Positions 55,919 to 64,000 of a stretch of DNA of 64,000 nt are shown here, in pieces; positions within the stretch are counted from its first letter, which is position 1, and each line of letters opens with the position of its first letter. Under the pieces are notes generated by a model. That model made no database searches and was not told the origin of the DNA. It saw only the letters and a list, made by a program, of their open reading frames with translations. A program made the translations under genes and the position numbers. The DNA is taken from positions 56,952-120,951 of the forward strand of contig NZ_FNBD01000011.1 of assembly GCF_900102165.1 (NCBI RefSeq), in the 5' to 3' direction. Source of the stretch: Cellulophaga baltica. GTDB lineage: Bacteria; Bacteroidota; Bacteroidia; Flavobacteriales; Flavobacteriaceae.

Positions 55919-56713
55919 TTATCTCAATTCTTGCTCAAACCTCAAGACCCTCCCATCATTAGACCTCAGGATTATATTCTTTCCGTTCCATTTAAATAAG
56001 TAATTAATATCATCCAATTTCATTTGGTAATATCCATCTAAATAGTAACCTGTGAAATTAAATGTCTTGAAATTTTGAGAGTTTACAACTTCATTTTTTA
56101 ATACATCAAAAGTAACAGCCTCATCAATTTTATTTTCATCAACATCAAACAAATTATAAGAGTTATTAAACACTGAAACTGCAAGAATATTTTTTAGCAA
56201 GTCAGGATCAGTAAATTGAAAAGAGCCAATACCATCAGTATACGAAATACTATCACTTTCAGTAATAAAGCTGATCTGATTTTTACGCTTAGCTATAAAA
56301 ATTGAATCCGAATATTTATAATTGTTCTTATTCCAATTAGTTAAATAGTAGGTAGAATCATTAATTTCTAAAACTCTGACTTTTCTATAATCAAGATTAG
56401 CACTTTGGGAAAAAATAATTTTCTTTTCCCAATTTTCAATATGAACAGATTCAAAAGGATATTCCGTACTATTTCGTTCTACATAACTAATTCCTTCGCA
56501 ATAAATATCTTTTACAAAATTAGTGGGAAGCCATGATTTATTGTTAACTGACTTTAAATAATCATGCATTAAATTGATACTGCAGGGTGTAATGCCCTTT
56601 TGCAAATCTAAAGGACTAGTATTTATACTTACTGAATCTGGCTTTGTGGTCTTTTTATTTATACAGGAGTTTAATATAAAAAAAAGCATAATAGCGTTAA
56701 CTGCATTCCTCAT
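55919..56713 (-). CDS. Hypothetical lipoprotein
   Basis: A 264-residue lipoprotein (MLFFILNSCINKK). The mature part has DSTYYLTNWNK, SDSISYTDGIGSFQFTD and a C-terminal KWNGKNIILRSNDGRVLRFE strand, all polar and beta-prone. No family is recognised. Its ATG overlaps the stop of the gene before it by four bases (ATGA), so the two were made to be translated together. Confidence 0.7.
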   Translation of the reverse strand: MRNAVNAIMLFFILNSCINKKTTKPDSVSINTSPLDLQKGITPCSINLMHDYLKSVNNKSWLPTNFVKDIYCEGISYVERNSTEYPFESVHIENWEKKIIFSQSANLDYRKVRVLEINDSTYYLTNWNKNNYKYSDSIFIAKRKNQISFITESDSISYTDGIGSFQFTDPDLLKNILAVSVFNNSYNLFDVDENKIDEAVTFDVLKNEVVNSQNFKTFNFTGYYLDGYYQMKLDDINYLFKWNGKNIILRSNDGRVLRFEQELR

Positions 56714-57504
56714 TTGACACCTTTTATTTTGATAAACTTGCCATCATCTGAAATTTTATAACGCTCATAGCTAACAGTTTCTACTTCAAAGCCATCTATA
56801 TTTTGAAAAGTCTTTACATGCCAAATGTAGTTTTCATCTATATAACAAGTTTTATTCACTAGCGTTTCTATGCGAGAAAATTCGTAAGTAGGTAGAACAT
56901 CTAGAACCAGACCATTTTTCACGACTAAATATATGGGATTATAATGTATATTATTCTCGTAGGCAACAAACCCAAAGACCCTATTTCCCTGTGTATCTGG
57001 CAGTTTTATAAATGCTGAAACCTTAGGATTTAATGGGGTAATTCTGGAGTCATTATATTTCAAAAGTATTTTATTAATTTCAGAAATACTTTCTCCTAAA
57101 TTGAAACTTTTATTTTCGGGTTGAGAAGCTAAATTGTCTTCTTGATTAAAGTGAATAATTGAAAAATATGCTTATGCATAATCTATACTATCTTTAGACG
57201 TATACCCCTCTTGCAGTAAAGAGCCCTCTAAATAACCCCCACCACAATACCAATGATCTGGAAAATCAGAATCTATTATCTCCTTTTTCCCATAAGGGAG
57301 TTCCATTTTCAGTGACAAAGAATCTAGTATTTTTACATCAATAAAAGTATTCTCTTTTTTCGGAGAATTAAAATTTTCAAAAGATTCTAAATAATTTGTA
57401 CACTCCTCTGCTATATCAACAGTTATTTTATCCTTACTTGAGTTCTTACAAGATAAAACGTTAAATACACTAATTAATAAAAGACCTACAGTTAATTTAA
57501 ACAT
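56710..57504 (-). pseudogene. Lipoprotein gene split by an in-frame TAA
   Basis: Codons 1-110 (57504-57175) encode a lipoprotein start (VFNVLSCKNSS) and end SKDSIDYA before TAA at 57172-57174. The same frame then continues without a start codon (AYFSIIHFNQEDNLASQPEN) for 154 codons to TGA at 56710-56712, which overlaps the next ATG. The second part has a usable TTG at 57063. The combined 264 codons, matching its neighbour in size, suggest one gene broken by a nonsense change. A base-call error, or two real short proteins, cannot be ruled out. Confidence 0.65.
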
Positions 57505-57604
57505 CGCCCCTAAAGTATTATAGTTTTTTTTAATTTATAATAGATTCGGAAATTGTAAATTATCTCGCTCCCTCTTTATTAATAGACATTACAATTTAGA
57601 ACAA

Positions 57605-58287
57605 TTAATCGATCATATTAAAGTAACCTTCTTTATTAATTGCAAACCTCTCTTTTCGCTTTATAACCTTTGGTTCATCATTGTCATCAATAAAACCATC
57701 CTTCTCTTCGTCGTAAAAATTTTCTTCTATTTCATTTAGTTCTATATTAAATTCTTCATCTATTATGAAATTATATTCATAATTAATTTCCCACAAGAAT
57801 CGGATATAAACGATAAGATAATCTATTTGTTCTCTGTTTTTGTTGAAATTGGTCAAAATAAAGAATACTCCTGGAATATCATTTTCCCCAAAATATTTGA
57901 CTAAACTTCCTACCGTAGTAAAAGCACCATGCGAATATTTAAAAATCGGATAAAATTCTTTTTCTGGTATATTATAAAAAAAATTATCTACTGGTTTAGG
58001 AGACATTTCTTCATTGAAGATATCACCTACAAATACCTTGTTTTTTTTATAAAATCACTCTTAATTCCATAAATACCATCAACCTCATAAACAAATTTAG
58101 CTATAGAATCATGAGAAAAAGGCAAAATTAATTCTCTTAATTCGGGAAATAATGAATCTTTTGAAAGTAAACCATTTTGGACATCTATATTTTCTCGAAC
58201 TTCTCTTTTATCGTTAATAGCCTGTTTTTTGTTTGCATCTAGGCAATTAATGTTCAGTACTATTATCAGTAGAAGTAAAATTCTCAT
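57605..58287 (-). pseudogene. Lipoprotein gene frameshifted in an A8 tract
   Basis: The first 86 codons encode a lipoprotein start (LIIVLNINC) and end in FIKKTRYL, then TAG. An overlapping frame, open from the same place, encodes FIKKNKVFVGDIFNEE and then the 133-residue part MSPKPVDNFFYNIP to 57605. The shift is at a run of eight A on the coding strand (58041-58048). One added A gives a single 227-codon gene. Either it is a true frameshift, a slippery phase-variable tract, or a homopolymer sequencing error. The acidic C-terminus (EEDGFIDDNDEPK region) has no family I know. Confidence 0.72.
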
Positions 58288-58397
58288 TTTATAATAATTT
58301 TAGAATGATGGAAACAAACTTCGTAATTTCTCCCGACTTAGCGGAACTTACAAAGTCAAAAAAACTATTCTGAGCTCAAAACATGAAAGTAATGCAA

Positions 58398-58418
58398 GCA
58401 CGAGCGTGACGCTCGCGC
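58398..58418. repeat. GC-rich REP-like palindrome
   Basis: GCACGAGCGT, one base, then ACGCTCGCGC: a 10-bp inverted repeat with one mismatch, in AT-rich intergenic DNA (58288-58568). The base composition differs sharply from the surroundings. It could form a hairpin in RNA or DNA. It resembles repeated extragenic palindromes; copies elsewhere were not seen in this window. Confidence 0.55.
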
Positions 58419-58568
58419 TATCGGGGGTTGATTTTTAATCTTTTCAACAATAAGGAACTGCTACTTCCTGATATTTATTTCGTCTTTTAAAATTATTTAA
58501 CAATTAAAGTATAATAAAATGTTTGTAAAAATAGAGTAACACATTAATACTTATACTAAAAAGTAATA

Positions 58569-59678
58569 TCACATTTTTATGTTATCTATTTCCAAAAGAG
58601 CTTTACCATTAACTATAGTAATTAGAAAGAGTTGATTATTTCTGTAGATTAAATGTATTTTTATTCTTTCGCCTACCTCCACATCATTAGAGATTAAAGC
58701 CTTTTCAACTTTATCCTCTAATAAACTAATTTTAGTTACAGCAGCATTATCATTATTAGTACTTAAGAGAAAAATAACATCATCACTTTCTGTTGCACTA
58801 ATTAATTCAGTATTTAAATGATAATTTATTTCTTCTTTTTCACCGTTTAAGCCCCAATATATAACCGAAGTTTCTTTTGTATCTTTTACAAGAAATATCT
58901 TTTTTTTAGATTTTAGATAACCTAAATGCATAATAGAATTTGCATCAACATATTCGGACCATTTTTTGTTTAAATTTAGATCAAACATTTCTACTTTAAA
59001 TGGAAATTTATCGGCTTCGAAGTAGGACATATTTGAAACGACAACCAAATATTTACTTTCAATCACCATACATTTTATAGGGTTGTAAGCAAAATCGTTA
59101 TTCGCATTTTCAAACTTTTCTTGATTTAATATATTAAACGATTTATCAATTTCAGAAATGACTAATTTACTTTCACTTTCTGAGTTAGAAGTAACACCCG
59201 AAAACCAATCAGATATGTAAAATAACCTATCATCACTTTCTAAAAGGAAACACATAGCGTTAGGATATTTTGAAATACCCATGTCTTTCTCTAAAACAAT
59301 CTTAAAATTTTTATCATATTTAGTTAGTACATCTGTAGATTTGGTGTTTTCACCTAAGGTTCTTGGGATGGTATTAAGAACAACAAAACCAGTGTCTAAT
59401 AGAAGAAAATCTTTAGAAAAAGCAGGTAATTTTATCTTCTTCTTATCAAAAAGTATATTATTATTTTGAAAGCTGAGAAAATCTAATGTACTAATAGAAT
59501 CCCAATTCGTAGCTCTATCCAACAAAACATTTTTATTTTCGTAAAATTCAAAGTAATGATTATCATTCAAGTATCTAGAATAATGATAAATATCATTAGT
59601 TAAAGGGGTTATATCTTTTTTTTTCTTACAAGCAAAAAAAAGAAAAAGAAGAAAAAAAAGATATAACTTGAAGTTCAT
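58569..59678 (-). CDS. Hypothetical lipoprotein, possibly beta-propeller
   Basis: A 369-residue lipoprotein (FLLFLFFACKKKK) with a mature part of repeated short beta stretches (TKYDKNFKIVLEKD, FDLNLNKKWSEY, YWGLNGEKEEINYHL) like the blades of a propeller that binds at the cell surface. I chose ATG 59678, giving MNFKLYLFF; a GTG at 59699 would add seven residues. It has no close relative in the window. Confidence 0.68.
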   Translation of the reverse strand: MNFKLYLFFLLFLFFACKKKKDITPLTNDIYHYSRYLNDNHYFEFYENKNVLLDRATNWDSISTLDFLSFQNNNILFDKKKIKLPAFSKDFLLLDTGFVVLNTIPRTLGENTKSTDVLTKYDKNFKIVLEKDMGISKYPNAMCFLLESDDRLFYISDWFSGVTSNSESESKLVISEIDKSFNILNQEKFENANNDFAYNPIKCMVIESKYLVVVSNMSYFEADKFPFKVEMFDLNLNKKWSEYVDANSIMHLGYLKSKKKIFLVKDTKETSVIYWGLNGEKEEINYHLNTELISATESDDVIFLLSTNNDNAAVTKISLLEDKVEKALISNDVEVGERIKIHLIYRNNQLFLITIVNGKALLEIDNIKM

Positions 59679-59795
59679 ATTAATATTTTTTTGAGACACT
59701 CTTCTAAAATCTGTGTAAGTTCAAAATTTCAGGATTAAATTATTTATAGTCTAATCCTGTTTTCAAAAATAGCTAAATATTATCTTTACCTCCTT

Positions 59796-60119
59796 TCATC
59801 TGTAGGCTTCCCTAAAAATGTAGGCTTCCCTAAAAATAATACCATTTGATAGTATCTGTTGTATTGTTTTTATTTCCCAACTAGTACCGTAATCTTTTAT
59901 TTTGCCTCTATATTGTGGATTAATTATATCCATATCATTTAATAAAAAATACCAATTAAATTCCTCCCAAGTTGTTTCGTACTTATAGAATAACTATCTA
60001 AAGTAACCTGATGTTCATACGCAATTGCAACTCCATTTTTACCCGTCGTAAACGTACATCCTTCTACAAATAGAAAATTAGTTTTTGCTTCTTCTAAAAT
60101 TTGCTCCTGTTCTGGGGTT
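59796..60119 (-). pseudogene. Remnant of a SUMF1-like lipoprotein gene
   Basis: In minus-strand order it has ATPEQEQILEEAKTNFLFVEG, CTFTTGKNGVAIAYEHQVTL and DSYSIS, closely matching the N-terminal mature part of the SUMF1-like gene at 62979-63764 (ATPEQEQILEDAKANFVFVEG). Just after SIS a four-base loss shifts the frame; the new frame goes on as YETTWEEFNWYFLLNDMD and stops at TGA 59796-59798. The signal peptide, core and C-terminus of the family are missing. It fills most of the 394-base gap between the lipoprotein and the MORN-like gene, and its first bases overlap the end of the latter. Confidence 0.8.
59801..59836. repeat. Perfect tandem duplication of an 18-bp unit
   Basis: The unit tgtaggcttccctaaaaa occurs twice head to tail. 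In the minus-strand remnant frame it encodes IFREAY twice, just before the stop. A recent slip during copying is likely. Confidence 0.85.
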
Positions 60120-62421
60120 GCTTTTCCTTTTCAAACTTATCATCCAATTCAAGTTTGTAAAGTTTTAAAAGCTTTTCTGCTCGTTGAGTAGATAACTCTT
60201 TTAATTCTGCATGTTGCCTTAATACTAAACTACAGTCTATTACTTCTGTCTCCAAAGCTTTACTGTAGTCTTCTCGTATTATACTATTTAAATAGTTTAT
60301 TTTTTTATCGAAAACCTGAAAATCTTCAATATTTTCCGAAGCAACGGTACCAATTTCCACATTTAACTCAAGATTATATTTTATTTTATATTCTTTATTT
60401 AGACTCGAGGAATCTTCTTTTAATTTATCTGAAATATCTTCTAAATAATTCTCCATACCAATTACTTTTTCACAATCAGTCTCAAAAGGGTCAATATATT
60501 TATATCCTATCAATAAAATGGAAAAAATAAAAACACCAACTAAGAACGTTACTACTGGTTTTTTAAATTTTTGAGTGTATTTCAAATTATTTCTAGCACC
60601 AAAACTTAGAAAACACATCCCAATTAAATAGTTTAATAAAAAAACAATTGTTATATCGTCATAGTTCACCTCTATATCATCTAATGATGGGTTGGTAATA
60701 ACATAACTAACAATTATGTTTAAAATAAATGAAACGATAAAAAAATGTAGGTAGCTAATTTCATTTTTTATATTCCAATATTTGACTATAAATAATAATC
60801 CTGAAAAACAAGCTATGCAAAAAGCATACACAGCTATAAATGGTTCATCATCATATATATAAGGAAAATTACTTGCAAAGTAAACTAAAAATTCACTAAA
60901 GAAAGCTGCTACTATTGCTACTAGAAACCAAATAAATAAAAATCCAAAAACACCAAATAAAATATGTTTTAAACTTGGTTTATTTACTAGTGAAAAAAAG
61001 ATTGTTGTTATTAGCAAAATACTCAATCCCGAAACAGGAACTAGCTTGGACCAACCAAATCGTGTATCAAATATAGAATGGATTGTATCTTCTAAAAAAG
61101 GAATATTTGCTACATATAGTATTAGAATACATGAACTTAACAGTAATCTATTTACTTCTACTTGATTTGTATGTTCTAATTTAATGCTTCGTGATTTCTT
61201 GTCTTTTAGGACAAGAATTATCACTAAAAAAATAAAAATCAAACCTCCTATTAATATTTGAATATTTGGCTTTACGTATTCAGTTTCCTCACCCTTGTGA
61301 TACTTATCAGTGGATGAAAGTGTGCCATCCTCATCATAATAGTTCCAAATACCGTCATTTAAACCTTTATAATAGTTTGCTGAAATGTGTAAATTTCCAT
61401 TTCTATAATATGATTTCCATTTACCTATTTTTTTACCGTTTTGATAATTTCCTTCTTCTAGCACTTTATTAGCATAAAGTTCTTTATAAAGTCCATGTTT
61501 TATTATTCCATAATTGTCATCACTATAGTCTGGCTTAATGTATTCTCTTTTCCCTTCCTCGTTTACTTTTTTAAAGTTTACAATTTTTTGTAGCTCGTTT
61601 GAATTGTTATTAACATAGAATTTTTTTTCAACACAGGTAGCTGAATCTTTAGTATATGTACATATAGCTTGATATTCAAAGAAATAATCATTTGAACGCA
61701 TTCTCTCTTCCCACTCTCCAAACTTTATGCCATGTACATATTTTCCTTTTTCTATACATTTACCTTCTTTTGTATATGCATAGAAATCACCATCTAATTT
61801 CCCTTCTACATCATAACTCCCTTGTTCATTTAGTTGCTTGTTGTCATAAAATACTTTATATGGACCAAACATTTTTCCATCTAAAAAATTTTGTTCATTA
61901 GACAGCTCTCCATTTGGGTGATAGCGATATTGTATTCCTTCTTTTTTTCCTTTTACATAGTTTTCTACTATATATAGTTCATTATTAGAACCATATTCAA
62001 ATTGTTTTCCTTCTTTTCTACCATCAATTAAATTTGCTGTACTTTTAAGTAAACCTTCACTATCATAAGTTGTATTTTTTTCTACTTTTAAACCCTCTTT
62101 ATTTGTATAATTTTCAATTTTACGATAATAGTCATGATAAATCGTAGTTTTTCCATTTTTCGGATGTTTGTATTCTTCTGTCCATGAACCAAGGCTACCA
62201 TCATCAAAATAATTAATAATATAGCTCCCTTTACCAAATTCTTTATTTTGGTATTCACCCTTTCCTACAAAAATATATTCTTCTAAATCTTTGTCATATA
62301 TTTTTTTTAGCGAAATTTTCCCCAATACAGGATGTTGAACTGTGCCATTTCTAATGCTTTGCGCATTAATATAATAGGTACAAAATAAAACGCACAATAC
62401 ACTAATAATTATTTTTTTCAT
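60094..62421 (-). CDS. MORN/YwqK-repeat protein with polytopic membrane domain
   Basis: A 775-residue protein. After a signal peptide (1-20, YYINAQ) come many MORN-like/YwqK-type repeats to about residue 380 (YHPNGELSNEQNFLDGKMFG, YYRNGNLHISANYYKGLNDG). About eight membrane helices follow (about 387-645, starting IQILIGGLIFIFLVIILVL), then a charged helical tail. YwqK-like proteins are linked to antitoxin or immunity roles in some loci and to lipid contact in others. The joining to a membrane domain is unusual. The last eight residues (QPQNRSKF) are read out of frame from the SUMF1 remnant, so the native C-terminus may have been lost. Confidence 0.78.
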   Translation of the reverse strand: MKKIIISVLCVLFCTYYINAQSIRNGTVQHPVLGKISLKKIYDKDLEEYIFVGKGEYQNKEFGKGSYIINYFDDGSLGSWTEEYKHPKNGKTTIYHDYYRKIENYTNKEGLKVEKNTTYDSEGLLKSTANLIDGRKEGKQFEYGSNNELYIVENYVKGKKEGIQYRYHPNGELSNEQNFLDGKMFGPYKVFYDNKQLNEQGSYDVEGKLDGDFYAYTKEGKCIEKGKYVHGIKFGEWEERMRSNDYFFEYQAICTYTKDSATCVEKKFYVNNNSNELQKIVNFKKVNEEGKREYIKPDYSDDNYGIIKHGLYKELYANKVLEEGNYQNGKKIGKWKSYYRNGNLHISANYYKGLNDGIWNYYDEDGTLSSTDKYHKGEETEYVKPNIQILIGGLIFIFLVIILVLKDKKSRSIKLEHTNQVEVNRLLLSSCILILYVANIPFLEDTIHSIFDTRFGWSKLVPVSGLSILLITTIFFSLVNKPSLKHILFGVFGFLFIWFLVAIVAAFFSEFLVYFASNFPYIYDDEPFIAVYAFCIACFSGLLFIVKYWNIKNEISYLHFFIVSFILNIIVSYVITNPSLDDIEVNYDDITIVFLLNYLIGMCFLSFGARNNLKYTQKFKKPVVTFLVGVFIFSILLIGYKYIDPFETDCEKVIGMENYLEDISDKLKEDSSSLNKEYKIKYNLELNVEIGTVASENIEDFQVFDKKINYLNSIIREDYSKALETEVIDCSLVLRQHAELKELSTQRAEKLLKLYKLELDDKFEKEKQPQNRSKF

Positions 62422-62431
62422 TTACAAATTA

Positions 62432-62944
62432 TCATTTAAGGCTTAATCTAAATTGGTCAATTTCTTTCCAATCGGATTCTTTTTTATATAAAGTATTTTT
62501 TAATTTATTTATTGCCCATTTTCTAAACAATGTGGTATCTGTAATTATAGTATCTTTTCTAACAGGCTGCTCATCAAGAGCATTATCTACATTTAAACCA
62601 AACTCAAAAATCAATTCATTAAATTCTTCTAAATTATTAGTGCCAATTTTAATTAGAACTTTTGACCTATTAGTTAACACAGAATCAGGATAAACACTAA
62701 AATTCACTTCACTAAATGAAGCAAGTGTTGCTAAATATTCCGCTTTTACTTTAGGAGGAACATATCTTACCATTTCAGGATTTTCAGTTAAATTATCTAC
62801 ATGTCTATTTATTTTATCGGTCAAGTTTGGAAAGTTTAACCTCATAAACTCATTATCATCTTTCTTTTCTTCTTTACATCCTATAAGTAGTAGCACGAAT
62901 AGAAGACAAACAGAGATTCTTTTTTGATAAGATTTTTTTTTCAT
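62432..62944 (-). CDS. Hypothetical lipoprotein
   Basis: A 170-residue lipoprotein (VLLLIGCKEEKK). The mature part is helical and charged (LNFPNLTDKINRHVDNLTENP, LFRKWAINKLKNTLYKKESD). I know no family. It lies 10 bases upstream of the MORN-like gene and 34 bases downstream of the SUMF1-like gene, in one direction, so all three are probably one transcript. Confidence 0.7.
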   Translation of the reverse strand: MKKKSYQKRISVCLLFVLLLIGCKEEKKDDNEFMRLNFPNLTDKINRHVDNLTENPEMVRYVPPKVKAEYLATLASFSEVNFSVYPDSVLTNRSKVLIKIGTNNLEEFNELIFEFGLNVDNALDEQPVRKDTIITDTTLFRKWAINKLKNTLYKKESDWKEIDQFRLSLK

Positions 62945-62978
62945 TAATCCAAATACTTATCTTGACACTCAAAAACCA

Positions 62979-63764
62979 TTACTCTATTTTAGTTTTCTGA
63001 TTACAAGCACAACGGAAACCTCCGCCAAAACCATCTTGTTCAGGTTCTCTAGAGCTACGTATATACACAGAATTACTTAAAGAGTGAAACCCACGGATTA
63101 CTTTTACAGTACCAGAAACTATAGTATCGTATCTTGGATTGGTAATAGGTTCTTTCGGGTACAAAACAAGCCAATCATTGGTCCATTCAGGTCTACCACC
63201 AGACATATCATAAACTCCTAAAGGATTGGGAGGATAGGGCCCTACTATAGTATCATAAGCAGGGTAGTTTCTTTTCTCTGTGAAACTCCCTTCTATCTTA
63301 CCACTATCAGTAGCATGTTCAACATTTAAACCGCGGCTACGTGCCGCAAATTCCCATTGAGCTTCGGTTGGTAAATCTATAGGTAAACCAAGTTGCTTGC
63401 CTAACCATTGACAGTATGATTGCGCTTGGTACCAATTCATGCCAACAGCTCCAAAATTTGGTCCCATATCTTCTTGATTTCTATAATTAGGATAAATAAG
63501 CTCTAAGTTATTCAATGCTGTGTACAAGTCAAACTCTTTCCATGTTGTTTCATATTTACTTATAGAATAACTATCTAAAGTTACTTGATGCTCCCTAGCA
63601 ATTGAAACACCATTTTTACCCATTGTAAAAGTACCCCCTTCTACAAATACAAAATTAGCTTTTGCATCTTCTAAAATTTGCTCCTGTTCTGGTGTTGCGC
63701 TTTTTTGTGAGTTGCAACTTTGAACTAGTATGTAAAATAAGAACAAAAACAATTTTACACACAT
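62979..63764 (-). CDS. SUMF1/FGE-fold lipoprotein lacking the catalytic cysteines
   Basis: A 261-residue lipoprotein (YILVQSCNS) with the formylglycine-generating-enzyme fold: FVEGGTFTMGKNG, ISKYETTWKEF, AQSYCQWLGKQLGLPIDLPTEAQWEFAARSRG with the TEAQWEFA hallmark, LGVYDMSGGRPEWTNDW and GFGGGFRCACNQ at the end. In true FGE two cysteines stand in a SYCYRYRC-type block before the last motif; here that place reads SVYIRSSREP, with no cysteine. So it is probably a binding or structural protein, as in GldK/GldJ of gliding flavobacteria. Its start overlaps the end of a second copy by one base (TAATG). Confidence 0.87.
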   Translation of the reverse strand: MCVKLFLFLFYILVQSCNSQKSATPEQEQILEDAKANFVFVEGGTFTMGKNGVSIAREHQVTLDSYSISKYETTWKEFDLYTALNNLELIYPNYRNQEDMGPNFGAVGMNWYQAQSYCQWLGKQLGLPIDLPTEAQWEFAARSRGLNVEHATDSGKIEGSFTEKRNYPAYDTIVGPYPPNPLGVYDMSGGRPEWTNDWLVLYPKEPITNPRYDTIVSGTVKVIRGFHSLSNSVYIRSSREPEQDGFGGGFRCACNQKTKIE

Positions 63765-64000
63765 TACTTTATAGGGGTTTTTTGATTACATACACAACGA
63801 AAGCCTCCGCCAAAGCCATCTTGTTCAGGATCTCTAGAGCCTGATCTACTATATACAGAATTACTTAGTTTATGAAAACCACGAACTACTTTTTCAGTTC
63901 CTGAAACTATAGTATCGTACCTAGGGTTTACAACAGGTTCTTTTGAATATGACGCCAACCAATCATTAGTCCATTCAGGTCTACCACCAGACATATCATA
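63764..64000 (-). CDS. Second SUMF1-like lipoprotein, C-terminal part (cut by window edge)
   Basis: The C-terminal 78 residues of a tandem copy: YDMSGGRPEWTNDWLASYSKEP, RGFHKLSNSVYSRSGSRDPE, GFGGGFRCVCNQK. It matches the gene at 62979-63764 closely over the same span, and again lacks the two FGE cysteines. The 5' part is beyond the right edge. With the remnant near 60 kb this makes at least three copies in the island. Confidence 0.85.
   Translation of the reverse strand, partial: YDMSGGRPEWTNDWLASYSKEPVVNPRYDTIVSGTEKVVRGFHKLSNSVYSRSGSRDPEQDGFGGGFRCVCNQKTPIK

Noticed and set aside
62979..63764. Formylglycine-generating enzyme for sulfatase activation
   Set aside because: The two active-site cysteines are missing and no sulfatase gene is present in the window.

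Overview
The window looks like chromosome of a marine member of the Flavobacteriaceae (Bacteroidota). Four things point there: AT-rich DNA, Flavobacterium-type promoters (TTG, a 17-23 base spacer, TAnnTTTG), a type IX secretion C-terminal domain, and family-typical genes (bacillithiol BshA, TonB receptor with a carboxypeptidase-like N-terminal domain, Bacteroidota-type LptD and TamB, DUF4159). I saw no rRNA, tRNA, CRISPR array, insertion sequence, integrase or phage module. The genus is not decided by what I can see; Cellulophaga, Maribacter or Zobellia-like is a guess.

Layout. (1) 1-6.4 kb is the end of a surface-polysaccharide cluster: glycosyltransferases, two tandem paralogous initiating sugar transferases, a fused acetyltransferase/FemAB-like protein, a stand-alone PglD-like acetyltransferase and a CapK/PaaK-like adenylate-forming enzyme. 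(2) 7-13.4 kb holds a TonB receptor with a secreted heavy-metal-associated (CxxC) protein, convergent with a type IX-secreted tyrosinase; I propose a copper acquisition and use module. A fibronectin-repeat surface protein follows. (3) 13.5-32.2 kb is mostly household cell-envelope and central metabolism: SGNH/MBOAT pair, bshA, GH3-serine hydrolase fusion, Fe-S electron-transfer pair, MlaD-like protein, amidase, LptD, RidA, GlcNAc-kinase-like protein, gapA and pfkA. (4) 32.4-42.7 kb: TamB divergent from tsaD, TfoX-like protein, rsmE, a DUF1223 gene broken by an in-frame TAG, DUF4159, AI-2E transporter and a THUMP-like methyltransferase. (5) 42.7-54.2 kb is catabolic/accessory: esterases, a VanX-like dipeptidase, a GMC dehydrogenase with its small subunit, KDPG aldolase, a LysR regulator divergent from a DUF1338 dioxygenase, a DoxX protein, a quinone-oxidoreductase-like enzyme and outer-membrane phospholipase A. 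(6) 54.4-64 kb is a fast-evolving island of lipoproteins on the minus strand, with at least three broken genes, a large MORN-like/membrane protein and tandem SUMF1-like lipoproteins that lack the catalytic cysteines.

The best leads are the copper/tyrosinase module at 7-11 kb, the eroding lipoprotein island at 54-64 kb (in-frame stop, A8 frameshift, SUMF1 remnant abutting a MORN gene), the PglD-FemAB fusion, and the DUF1223 gene with one nonsense codon. All calls are from reading the sequence; no database search was run.
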